Below, piece by piece: positions 1-7,964 of a DNA stretch of 12,460 bases. Made by a program: the position numbers and the translations under genes. The DNA is from Desulfobacterales bacterium (GTDB lineage: Bacteria; Desulfobacterota; Desulfobacteria; Desulfobacterales; Desulfosalsimonadaceae), in the NCBI GenBank assembly GCA_029933295.1, contig JAOZOL010000050.1:1-12460 (forward strand), given 5' to 3'. The notes beneath the pieces were generated by a model. The model worked only from the letters and a program-made list of their open reading frames with translations. It searched no databases and was not told the DNA's origin. Numbering within the stretch: position 1 is the stretch's first letter; every line of letters starts with the position of its first letter.

Positions 1-14
1 ACTACAGACCGGAT

Positions 15-50
15 TGGCTAAATAAAACCATGCATGGCTAAATATAGCCA
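15..50. repeat. Two tandem 16-bp palindromes, possible operator pair
   Basis: Copy one is TGGCTAAATAAAACCA (15-30) and copy two is TGGCTAAATATAGCCA (35-50). They match at 14 of 16 positions and are separated by TGCA, giving a 20-bp period. Copy two is a clean palindrome (TGGCTA, 4-nt centre, TAGCCA), while copy one has a decayed right arm. The junction CCATGCATGG (28-37) is itself a perfect palindrome, so the whole 36 bp also has dyad symmetry at 14 of 18 positions per arm. This is the only clearly structured DNA in the 92-nt non-coding stretch at 1-92, which follows the receptor gene. Two dyads about two helical turns apart suit a dimeric regulator binding cooperatively, probably upstream of a minus-strand gene beyond the left edge. 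The regulator is not identified. Neither strand has a U-tract directly after the stem, so a canonical terminator is unlikely. Confidence 0.5.
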
Positions 51-92
51 GCCAGATACAAAATTCTTTAAAATTAAAGCCGTAACAATGGA

Positions 93-2189
93 TTACCAGC
101 TTTTTTTAAGCAGTATCTGCACGGAAAATGGTTCCCCATCTATGGTGCTGTAAGTGCCGGGGACACGATAATCCTTGTCCGTTATATTCCGCAAATACAG
201 ATTCAGATCAAGGCCCGGCGTCACAATATCGGTGACGGTAAATGCCATATCAACCAGCCAGGCGCCCGGTACGGATTCACTTGTTTCACATCGGGGACAA
301 ATCGCATCAATGGATGAAAAATACCTGACCTTGCAAAATGCGGTGATATTGTCGGCAGGTTTCCATTTTACCATTAGATTAACCAGGGTGTCGGGCCCGG
401 TATCAAAGGGGTAATTAATATCGACAAAATGCTTCTCAAGGGTCCCGTCCGGACGCATAAACGTATAATCATTATAATGGTAGGTTTCATCCGGACCGCT
501 GTTATCCATTGCCGTCAGATTAGCGGAAAGTTCAAGGCCGTCCACCGGCACAACCCGGCCTTCCAGTTCAATCCCGTAAATTTTCTGATGATTCGGGTCG
601 GACAGTCCGGCATACGGGTCTTCCTTGATATGTTGTGAAATATGATTGACAAACCCGCTGAGGCTGACATTAAACCGATCCACAGGCTGCCATGCCACCT
701 TCAGATTAACGGTATTAATTTTCTCAAGGTCGGCTTTTTCTTCCTCGATCAACTGGCTGGCAAAGGGCGTCCTATAAGCCGTTCCATACAAAGCTTTAAT
801 CATCCATTCAGGAAACGGAGACCATACAATACCCAAATTATAACTTGTACTGTCATTATAGCTGTCATGTTCATCATGGCGGATGCCGACTGAAATGTCC
901 GTTTTGCCTATTTTATGAGAATACTGGCCGAACATGGACCAAAGCTCGGTTTTATAATCTTCTTCCGTGATATTCGGCAAAAATGTCTCATTATCCATTC
1001 CCAGATAATCCGGCAGGTAACTGTCCCAGATGGGGGCACCGTCAACCTGTTTTTTACGATAAGCAGCCCCGGTGGTGAGCAACCCTTTTCCGGACAGAAA
1101 ATCACGATCATAAATGAGTTCGCTGTAAACCGTATTCTCGCTGGGTGAAAATTCAAGATCTATGACCTTGCTGTTTGAATTTATGGCAGAATAATATCCC
1201 GTAAATCGCAACGCTGAATCCGGATCCACATTTTTTTTGGCTTCCAGTTTGATAAAATTTACCGGCGTACTCCGGCTTTCCAGCCAGACCAGATTCTTTT
1301 CCTGATCCGCCATGGAATAAGGCCGGGTGTAATCAGAATACCTGCCGGATACGGTCACACTATCCCCGATATTATGATTCCCCACGATCTCTATAAAATG
1401 GGGCCGATTCGACCGCTCATATCCGTACCGGTCATCCGGGGAAACAGGAATTCCGTTATTATCCCCCCAGAAACCGACGATAATGCCGGTGCGGTCATCT
1501 GCCTCATCTTCCCTACCGATAATGGATATAAACCCGTCCCAGGCCCCTGCATCATACCCCGCATTCATATAATACCCTTTAAAACTCCCCGGGGAACCGT
1601 AATATATCCCGGTTTCCACCCCGTTTAAATCTTTGCCGGTCATGGGAACAACATTAACAATGCCGGCAAACGCGTCCGGACCCCATAATACGGACCCAGG
1701 CCCCCGTATAATCTCAATTCGTTTAACAGGCACAAGTGACAACTCTTCATCAAGGGGATGAACGGATTTTGTCATATCCGACAGCATGGGCACAGTGTCA
1801 TATAAAAACAATACGGAATCAGGGATGCCCCTGAGATAGGGACGGGTCCCCCATTCCTTTTGTGCCATATAAAAACCGGGGACCTGGGAAAGGGCCTGCC
1901 CCAGCGTAAACATTCCGTTTTCCTCAATAACTTCTTTTGTGATCACAACCGCTACAGCCGGGGCCTGCTGGGCGCTTTCCTCCCGCCGGGACGCAATGGA
2001 AAGGACATCAAGCTCTTCCCCGACAAACATGAGCATGGTGTCCTCCGGATCAGATGCCCACGCGGTTCCCCGCCCGGTCCACGGAAACACCGTCCCTGCG
2101 ATAAGCACAAACGTCAATAATACTTTAATCACCGGTTTTTTAATAATAATATTATCTATCATCATTTTAATATATTCAAGCATCTTCAT
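93..2189 (-). CDS. TonB-dependent outer-membrane receptor, substrate unknown
   Basis: This 698-residue protein is an outer-membrane beta-barrel that would import a ligand using TonB/ExbBD energy. A long n-region and hydrophobic signal segment (about 17-42) end at a likely signal-peptidase site, AWA|SDP, near residue 46. A candidate TonB box (EELDVLSI, 58-65) is followed by the plug domain (about 74-185), which has the family patterns RIEIIRGPGSVLWG and AFAGIVNVV. The barrel runs to the C terminus and ends in an aromatic Trp. A CPRC motif (631-634) lies before the last barrel strands. The start overlaps the response-regulator gene by 14 nt. ATG 2189 has a modest AGG six nt upstream, whereas the later ATGs at 2165 and 2162 have no visible ribosome-binding site, so 2189 is preferred. 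Co-transcription with the regulator suggests control by this two-component system. The substrate (siderophore, other metal complex, cobalamin or organic ligand) cannot be told from sequence. No tonB or exbBD is in view. Confidence 0.93.
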   Translation of the reverse strand: MKMLEYIKMMIDNIIIKKPVIKVLLTFVLIAGTVFPWTGRGTAWASDPEDTMLMFVGEELDVLSIASRREESAQQAPAVAVVITKEVIEENGMFTLGQALSQVPGFYMAQKEWGTRPYLRGIPDSVLFLYDTVPMLSDMTKSVHPLDEELSLVPVKRIEIIRGPGSVLWGPDAFAGIVNVVPMTGKDLNGVETGIYYGSPGSFKGYYMNAGYDAGAWDGFISIIGREDEADDRTGIIVGFWGDNNGIPVSPDDRYGYERSNRPHFIEIVGNHNIGDSVTVSGRYSDYTRPYSMADQEKNLVWLESRSTPVNFIKLEAKKNVDPDSALRFTGYYSAINSNSKVIDLEFSPSENTVYSELIYDRDFLSGKGLLTTGAAYRKKQVDGAPIWDSYLPDYLGMDNETFLPNITEEDYKTELWSMFGQYSHKIGKTDISVGIRHDEHDSYNDSTSYNLGIVWSPFPEWMIKALYGTAYRTPFASQLIEEEKADLEKINTVNLKVAWQPVDRFNVSLSGFVNHISQHIKEDPYAGLSDPNHQKIYGIELEGRVVPVDGLELSANLTAMDNSGPDETYHYNDYTFMRPDGTLEKHFVDINYPFDTGPDTLVNLMVKWKPADNITAFCKVRYFSSIDAICPRCETSESVPGAWLVDMAFTVTDIVTPGLDLNLYLRNITDKDYRVPGTYSTIDGEPFSVQILLKKSW

Positions 2190-3531
2190 CTGCTGCCTGT
2201 TTAGCGAGCACCCTGAATTTTGCCCGGGTAAGCCCCAGTAATTTGGCGGCAGCAGTCTGATTGTTTCCGGTCAGTTCAAGGGCCTGTTTGACAAAATCAT
2301 ACTGGATCGTCTCAAGGGAAATGCCCTCAGGGGGCAGATCAAACCGATCATTTGTACAGGTGGCAGTCGGCATTGACCTTAAAAACGACAATGTTTCCGC
2401 CGTCACGCTACCATCCCCGGGGTACAAAATCATGACCCGCTCCATGGCATTTGCCAGTTCTCGTACATTGCCCGGCCAGCTATACTCCTTAAGCGTCCGA
2501 ATCGCCCCGTCGGTCAAAGTAACCGCCTTGCCGTCTTTGAGCTGTTTTAAAAAATATTCGGCCAGCGGAACAATGTCATCAACCCGGTCCCTGAGCGGCG
2601 GGGCTTCAAGGGGGAATACATTTATCCGGTAATACAGATCCTGGCGAAATTTTCCGCTTTCGACCAGTTTGTTTAAATCCTGATTGGTCGCACAGATAAT
2701 CCGCACATCCAGAGGAATCTCCTGATTTCCGCCAACGCGCTGAATCTTTTTATCCTGAAGCGCCCTTAAGAGTTTGGCCTGGGCCTCTTGCGGCAGGTCC
2801 CCGATTTCATCTAAAAACAATGTCCCGCCGTTGGCATATTCAAATTTTCCTTTTGTTCGGCGATCCGCACCGGTAAACGCCCCTTTTTCATGACCGAACA
2901 ATTCTGATTCCACCAGGTTCGGGGAAATAGCGGCGCAGTTTACAGGAACAAACCGTGCCTTGCTGCGGGGGCTTGAATGGTGTATAAAACCGGCGATCAC
3001 CTCTTTACCGGTACCGGATTCTCCGGTGATTAACACAGCAGTATCTGATTTGGAAACACGGGACGCGTTTTTCATTAATTCGGTCATTTCTTTGGATATA
3101 TAAACGAGTTCCCTTCCGCCATACACCTCCAGAAGCTGCTGTTTTAAATCAATATTTTCTGCAATGATCCGGGAAATACCCAAAGTCCGTTCCACAGTCA
3201 AAAGAATCCGCTCTTCCTCAAACGGTTTGGTAATATAATCCGCAACCCCCTGACGCATGGCGTCGACAGCCGAATCAACGGTCGCAAAAGCGGTGATGAA
3301 CACAACGGGGCAGGGGATATCCAGTTCCTTGATAGCATTCAAAAGCTCCATCCCGTCCATGTTGGGCATACGGATATCGCTTATAACCATATCATAGGGA
3401 TTGGCCTTGATCATCTCCAGGGCCTTGGCCCCATCCCCTGCCCGGTCAACACTGTATCCCTGACGGACCAGCATAATAGACAACAGGTGCTGCATTTTTT
3501 CTTCATCATCAACAACTAAAATATAAGCCAT
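2176..3531 (-). CDS. NtrC/AtoC-type sigma-54-dependent response regulator
   Basis: This 451-residue cytoplasmic activator has three domains. The receiver domain (about 1-118) has acidic D8 and D9, phosphoacceptor D52 in ISDIRMP, T80 and K102 of KPF. The AAA+ sigma-54 interaction domain (about 145-380) has Walker A GESGTGKE (170-177), the sigma-54 loop GAFTGA (217-222), Walker B TLFLDE (237-242), and downstream the RQDLYYRINVFPL and PPLRDR patterns. A Fis-type helix-turn-helix follows near the C terminus (about 410-446: NNQTAAAKLLGLTRAKFRVL). All catalytic elements are present, so it should hydrolyse ATP and open sigma-54 promoters once phosphorylated. It starts 3 nt after the kinase stop codon; the nearest GGAG is about 13 nt upstream, so translation is probably coupled to the kinase. 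The partner is very likely the adjacent kinase. The recognition helix (TRAKFRVL) departs from the usual R-x-T-L-Y-R-K pattern, so its DNA site is not predictable. Confidence 0.97.
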   Translation of the reverse strand: MAYILVVDDEEKMQHLLSIMLVRQGYSVDRAGDGAKALEMIKANPYDMVISDIRMPNMDGMELLNAIKELDIPCPVVFITAFATVDSAVDAMRQGVADYITKPFEEERILLTVERTLGISRIIAENIDLKQQLLEVYGGRELVYISKEMTELMKNASRVSKSDTAVLITGESGTGKEVIAGFIHHSSPRSKARFVPVNCAAISPNLVESELFGHEKGAFTGADRRTKGKFEYANGGTLFLDEIGDLPQEAQAKLLRALQDKKIQRVGGNQEIPLDVRIICATNQDLNKLVESGKFRQDLYYRINVFPLEAPPLRDRVDDIVPLAEYFLKQLKDGKAVTLTDGAIRTLKEYSWPGNVRELANAMERVMILYPGDGSVTAETLSFLRSMPTATCTNDRFDLPPEGISLETIQYDFVKQALELTGNNQTAAAKLLGLTRAKFRVLAKQAADEDA

Positions 3532-3534
3532 GAT

Positions 3535-4971
3535 CTATCTGTTTACTCCATCCGTATCATACAAATCAATTATTTTAGGTTCTCTCGGTATTTCAATATG
3601 AAACCTCGCGCCGTTTGAACGCCTGTTGCTGGCGACAATGCTTCCATTATGCGCCTGTATGACCTGGGCCGTGTATGCCAGCCCGAGCCCGGTCCCTTTT
3701 GACCGTGTGGTCACAAAGGGATCGAATATTTTATCCTTTATCTCATCGGAAATCCCGACTCCGTTATCTGTGATATCAACTTCCCAGGTTTCTGCCAGGC
3801 ATTGGGCGTAAACCGAAATTACTCCGTTTTCCCCGCATGCTTCCGCCGCGTTTTTCAAAATATTGTCTATGGCCCGGCGAAATAAATCAGGGTCCAGATA
3901 TGACAGGCAGGATGCCTCCGGGATCCGGCAGTTCACTTCCATCTGCTGCGCTGTTGTCATACGTCCGAACCGGTCAATACACTCTTTGAGCATGGCGTTG
4001 GCATCCACGATTCGAAAGGACGGCTTTGCCGGTTTGGCAAAAGATAAAAAATCTTCTATCAATCCGTTGATTCGGGCAATCTCCTCCTCAATATACCCGA
4101 CAATAATTTTATTTGACGGATCAGCCGGATCCTTTTTCAAAACATCAAAGGAACTTTTTATAATTCCCAGCGGATTTTTGATTTCATGGGCGATCATCAT
4201 GGAAAATTTTCCCATCTCTGCGAGCAAATTCTGCTGCGCCATTTCGCGGTTAACTGCCTCCACCGCTTTTCTGCCCCTCTCCAGAGAATCGAGCATGGAA
4301 TTAAACGCCAGGGCCACCTCCCTGGTTTCCGGAATATTACCCGGAATTGTTCTTCGCTGAAGCTCTCCTTCACCGACCATTCTGGCTGTCTGGACGAGCC
4401 GGGTCAGAGGAGAAATCAGAGACCGTGACATAAAAAAGAAAATAATCAGGCATAAACCTGCCAGTCCTGCGGTAAGCCATATAAATCTAAAAGTAATGAT
4501 TTTTAACAGACTGTTAATCTGCGAAGTACTGAATATAATTTCTACTTTTCCGATAATATCCACCGGTCTATTGGTCATGGGGGCCTGAAACACACCGTGA
4601 AATGCCAGGCTTTCGTCATTGGATTCTTTCAGCCGTACCGGTGCCTCAACAGTGTCAAACGGGCCGGGGATCACCTTGGCTGCCGCAGCAAGAATTTCAC
4701 CGGAATTGTTGTATATCATAACCTTGGCCACATCCCTTTCAGAAAGAAGGTTTTCCGCAAGTCGATCCAGCATGGATCGCTGATCAATCAAAATCCCCAG
4801 CTCTGAATTAAGCGCCAGATATTTTGCGAGAAATAAAAACCGTTCTTCAAACCTGCTTTGCACAAATTTATGAAATGTTTTCACCCCAATATACCCCAAT
4901 GTACATGAAGTCAGACTGATAATCATTAACACTGCGAGCAACAGTCTTGTATGTATTCCAGGACTTCTCAT
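3535..4971 (-). CDS. HAMP-domain sensor histidine kinase
   Basis: This 478-residue inner-membrane kinase has a first transmembrane helix at about 9-30 and a periplasmic sensor of roughly 130 residues (31-159) with no recognised ligand motif. A second helix (about 160-181) and a HAMP linker (182-235) follow. The HisKA dimerisation domain has the phosphorylatable His262 in AHEIKNP. The HATPase domain shows the N box (DNILKNAAEA, 369-378), the G1 box DNGVGIS (402-408), an F box (IFDPFVTT) and the G2 box GTGLGLAY (426-433). All motifs needed for autophosphorylation are intact. Its ATG lies inside the stop of the upstream binding-protein gene (ATGA overlap, 4968-4971), and the regulator begins 3 nt after its stop, so sensor partner, kinase and regulator are tightly coupled. 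The overall shape resembles NtrB/ZraS/AtoS-type kinases that pair with sigma-54 activators. The signal is unknown; the coupled binding protein is the obvious candidate to present it. Confidence 0.95.
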   Translation of the reverse strand: MRSPGIHTRLLLAVLMIISLTSCTLGYIGVKTFHKFVQSRFEERFLFLAKYLALNSELGILIDQRSMLDRLAENLLSERDVAKVMIYNNSGEILAAAAKVIPGPFDTVEAPVRLKESNDESLAFHGVFQAPMTNRPVDIIGKVEIIFSTSQINSLLKIITFRFIWLTAGLAGLCLIIFFFMSRSLISPLTRLVQTARMVGEGELQRRTIPGNIPETREVALAFNSMLDSLERGRKAVEAVNREMAQQNLLAEMGKFSMMIAHEIKNPLGIIKSSFDVLKKDPADPSNKIIVGYIEEEIARINGLIEDFLSFAKPAKPSFRIVDANAMLKECIDRFGRMTTAQQMEVNCRIPEASCLSYLDPDLFRRAIDNILKNAAEACGENGVISVYAQCLAETWEVDITDNGVGISDEIKDKIFDPFVTTRSKGTGLGLAYTAQVIQAHNGSIVASNRRSNGARFHIEIPREPKIIDLYDTDGVNR

Positions 4972-5936
4972 GGCCCGAACGTAATCGATGATATTAATGG
5001 TTTAGAAAATACAATCTCCAGTTTTTCCAATACAGCTTTATTTAGCCATGTTTGAAAAACAGGAACCCGGTTATTGACAACATCCTTGTGCCGTAACATA
5101 TCTATTGCCAGATCAGCCGTCTGCCGCCCGAGTGCTTTATAATCAAACACAAAGGCCATGGCAGCCCCGGATTCATAAAAAAATTGATTGTAACCGACCA
5201 CAGGGACCTTATTCAACACCGCCTGTTTTATAATATGCAGGGCAATACTTTCAGAAATCACGGTTCTATCCGGTATCAGCCATATGCAATCAACCGCTTG
5301 CCAGCATTGCTGGAGACGCTTTGGAATCTGTTTTTTGGAAGAAACGGACAAGGAAACGATCTGGAGCCCAAGGGTTGACGCTGCAACGACAGCCTCATTA
5401 AAAAACCCGGCATTATTTGCCGGGTCATAAAAAATGCCGATTCGTTTCACGGACGGAAACCCCTGCTGCATCATTTTCAACTGATGAAAAGGTGGTATAT
5501 TTAAAGAAATGCCCTGTACCGATGCTTTGAAGTCAATCACCTTTTGCGGATTTAAAATAATTGAATATATCTTTAAAATACGTTCATCCGTAAATGTTTT
5601 CCAGACAAATGCGGCTGCCTCCGGTCCAACAGCCACAACCAGCCCGATATTGCCTTCGGCAACAAGCCTGTCGGCCAGATCGCTCTTGGCCTTATCCGCA
5701 TATCTATCCAGCATGAAAACCTGCACATCCGCATCCAGTGCTTGATCAAACCGGCTTCGAATGCTGTCCGCCGCTTCAATATATGGCCTGATATTTTTTG
5801 ATACAAACAGCGCGATATCGGAAAAAACCTTTGGCCCGGTTTCTTCGGATAATGCAAGGGCCGGGGCGCATAAAATGATCATGCACATGGTACATATGAA
5901 AAAAATAAAGCTATTTGATGTGATACGATATTTCAT
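4968..5936 (-). CDS. Exported ABC_sub_bind-type periplasmic binding protein, orphan
   Basis: This 322-residue protein has an N-terminal signal peptide (hydrophobic about 9-28, cleavage near ALA|LS at 29). It has no proper lipobox: Cys23 is preceded by Leu. The mature part reads like the ABC_sub_bind family of two-lobed periplasmic proteins. It has a first lobe with alternating strands ending in LVVAVGPEAA (about 99-108), a middle stretch KRIGIFYDPANN (164-175), then AVDCIWLIPDRTVIS (214-228), VPVVGYNQFFYESGA (244-258) and a closing RQTADLAIDML helix (271-281). In the usual family such proteins feed an ABC importer, but no permease or ATPase gene is nearby. Instead the stop overlaps the kinase start as ATGA, suggesting a sensory accessory role. 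The gap from gspD is 36 nt and no Shine-Dalgarno sequence is evident before the ATG, so translation may be weak or coupled. The ligand is unknown. Family placement is by recall of sequence pattern. Confidence 0.82.
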   Translation of the reverse strand: MKYRITSNSFIFFICTMCMIILCAPALALSEETGPKVFSDIALFVSKNIRPYIEAADSIRSRFDQALDADVQVFMLDRYADKAKSDLADRLVAEGNIGLVVAVGPEAAAFVWKTFTDERILKIYSIILNPQKVIDFKASVQGISLNIPPFHQLKMMQQGFPSVKRIGIFYDPANNAGFFNEAVVAASTLGLQIVSLSVSSKKQIPKRLQQCWQAVDCIWLIPDRTVISESIALHIIKQAVLNKVPVVGYNQFFYESGAAMAFVFDYKALGRQTADLAIDMLRHKDVVNNRVPVFQTWLNKAVLEKLEIVFSKPLISSITFGP

Positions 5937-5972
5937 CAGTCAGGATGAGTTTGTTTGATTTTTATGACGCCA

Positions 5973-7964
5973 TCAATTATCAGAATCCGAAAACATTCCA
6001 CCCCCTACCCTTGATTTAAACTCTCTTGTAATTTCATCCACATCATCTCCGGTTGCAATTACAGAGGGGGTAATCAACAGGATTAATTCATTTCTGGATA
6101 ATTCTTTTTTCGTTTTACCAAACAAAAAATTTATTACCGGTATATTAACAAACCAGGGGGTACCTGATTCTCCGTCGGATTTCGTCTCCTTGATCAGCCC
6201 GCCAATAACAATCGTCTGTCCACTCTGGACGGTCAGCGTGGTGGTGGTACTCCGCTTGAAAAAAGAGGGATATTCCTTATTCCCGACAGTTACATTTGAC
6301 GCCTGCTCACTGATCTCCTGATCAATATCCATGGTCACAAGCCCGGATTCATTAATGTTTGGCGTTACACTAAGCATAATCCCGGTATCCCGATACTCTA
6401 TATCCGTTTCAAATAAATTATCATTATTATCCGTATATTGATATTGAGAGGAGGCAACCGGGATTTCCGTGGAGATATCGATGCTTGCCGGTTTGCTGTT
6501 TGAAGCAAGAATTGATGGGGATGACAGAATATGCACCTTGTTTTCGGAAGCCAGGGCGGATATGGCTGCGGTCCACCGCTGGGAATTTCCAATGGTAAAA
6601 TTTAAACCCGAATTACCCATGGTCGCGTTCAACAGGCTGGTACTCATATTTGCATCGCCTTTGACATATGACCATTCAACCCCCATCTGGGTGGACTCAT
6701 CTAAAGTGATTTCAGCAAGGGTCACTTCAATTAAAACCTGGCGGGGCAAAATATCAAGCTTTGTCAGCAGATTCTTGACGATCTGATAGTCTGCGGGTGT
6801 TGCTTCAATAATCAACGAATTGCGGGACTCATCCGTGGTTATTTTTACTTCCCCGCGCAACGTTCCCGAACCTATCGTGACATCGGCCCCTGAAATTGGT
6901 TTGGATTCTGGTTTTTTTGCCCGCTCCGCTGCCTTTGCCGCCTTTGCATCCATTCCTAAAGGGTTTCGAAATGTTGATGATGACGCAGTTCCCTGGTTTT
7001 TATCCTTTTTTTCTGATCTACCGGTAAACACTGTATTTAATATATTCGCGATATCCGATGCCTGTCCGTTTTTAACCGGATAAAAATATATTCCGGCCTC
7101 CGTACTATCGCTGGGCACATCATATTTTTCGATAAATTCATCTAATTTATCCAGCAACCTGGGATTTGAACTCACCGCAAGAAGGATATTTAACCGGGTA
7201 ATGGGGATAAAATTGACATCTGTTTTCACCGCATCCCCATAGGATAAAAGCAATTTCTCCAGTATGCCGGCCAGGGAATCCACATCTCCGTATTGAATCG
7301 GGTAAAACCGATAATTCACACGCTCAAACACATCCGTGTCAAACACGGAAACCAGGCGAAGCACTTTCTTGATATTGTATGATTTATCCACCACGATCAG
7401 TATATTTGTATCTTCCTTTGATATGATGGTGCCGTCTGTAGAGATAAACGGTGTTAAAACCTTGCTCATCTCCGCAACCGACACAAAATGCAAGGGGATA
7501 ATTTGAACAATTATTCGTTCTTCAGGCGGGACCAGTAAATCATCACGCCCCACCCTTGACATGATGGGCAGCCGTGATGCGTCTTTGGCATGAATAATTT
7601 TATATATCTTGTTTTGCTTTACCGCAGTCAGGCCGTTGACATCCAGTATCTGATAAAATATCGGGAATAGATCCTTTTTGCTTAACTCACCGGATGTATG
7701 AATTGTCACTGCCCCCCCCACTCCTGAATCAAGCATATAATTAATTTCAAGCAAATCCGCCAAAGTGCGAATCACCTCCACCAGATCCGCATTATCAAAA
7801 TTAAACACCAGGCCTTTATTTTTAACAGCATCCGTTTTTTTAACGTCATCCGGCTGGTTTTCATTTGTCGGAACATCACCTGCAAATGCATTGCCGCAAA
7901 ATATGAATGCATAAAAAATTACACTTAAAATCAATAGATTAAATCGCATCATGTCAAATTTCAT
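5973..7964 (-). CDS. gspD: Type II secretion system secretin GspD
   Basis: This 663-residue protein forms the multimeric outer-membrane channel through which folded periplasmic proteins leave the cell. The signal peptide covers about 1-28 (cleavage AFA|GD). The N0 domain spans about 50-125 and N1 to N3 about 150-400. N3 carries a Lys/Ala-rich, low-complexity insertion at about 315-360. The secretin core (about 405-636) contains QVLIEVTLAEI, the VQSGQTIVIGGLI signature (579-591), the TPWFVNIPVINFLFG motif (602-616, equivalent of VPxLxxIPxxGxLF) and LILLITPSVI. Only about 27 residues follow, so there is little room for a pilotin-binding S domain. Cys23 is not in a lipobox. Its ATG overlaps the gspC stop as ATGA (7961-7964), with a good GAAGGA site 4 nt upstream of the ATG (7969-7974). 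Context with gspJ-C identifies it as a T2SS secretin; sequence alone could also suit related secretins. Confidence 0.95.
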   Translation of the reverse strand: MKFDMMRFNLLILSVIFYAFIFCGNAFAGDVPTNENQPDDVKKTDAVKNKGLVFNFDNADLVEVIRTLADLLEINYMLDSGVGGAVTIHTSGELSKKDLFPIFYQILDVNGLTAVKQNKIYKIIHAKDASRLPIMSRVGRDDLLVPPEERIIVQIIPLHFVSVAEMSKVLTPFISTDGTIISKEDTNILIVVDKSYNIKKVLRLVSVFDTDVFERVNYRFYPIQYGDVDSLAGILEKLLLSYGDAVKTDVNFIPITRLNILLAVSSNPRLLDKLDEFIEKYDVPSDSTEAGIYFYPVKNGQASDIANILNTVFTGRSEKKDKNQGTASSSTFRNPLGMDAKAAKAAERAKKPESKPISGADVTIGSGTLRGEVKITTDESRNSLIIEATPADYQIVKNLLTKLDILPRQVLIEVTLAEITLDESTQMGVEWSYVKGDANMSTSLLNATMGNSGLNFTIGNSQRWTAAISALASENKVHILSSPSILASNSKPASIDISTEIPVASSQYQYTDNNDNLFETDIEYRDTGIMLSVTPNINESGLVTMDIDQEISEQASNVTVGNKEYPSFFKRSTTTTLTVQSGQTIVIGGLIKETKSDGESGTPWFVNIPVINFLFGKTKKELSRNELILLITPSVIATGDDVDEITREFKSRVGGGMFSDSDN

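Noticed and set aside
15..50. Sigma-54 promoter reading of the TGGCTATATTTAGCC strings on the minus strand
   Set aside because: The GG and GC dinucleotides are 9 nt apart instead of the canonical 10, and the TTGC -12 element is missing. The palindrome explains the conserved bases better.
66..79. AT-only-cored palindrome CTTTAAAATTAAAG as a terminator for the receptor gene
   Set aside because: The stem is short and almost all A/T, with no GC clamp and only a weak following T-run. It is too poor for an intrinsic terminator.
2261..2632. Plus-strand open frame (123 codons) opposite the response regulator
   Set aside because: It is antisense to the AAA+ and helix-turn-helix coding region, and the translation shows no recognisable domain.
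3863..4360. Long plus-strand open frame (165 codons) opposite the histidine kinase
   Set aside because: It lies wholly antisense to conserved kinase domains, has no protein-family pattern and no ribosome-binding context. It is a shadow of the kinase's codon bias, as are the other plus-strand frames.
5573..5857. Second minus-strand frame inside the binding-protein gene
   Set aside because: It is out of frame with a coherent exported protein and has no signal peptide or family pattern of its own.
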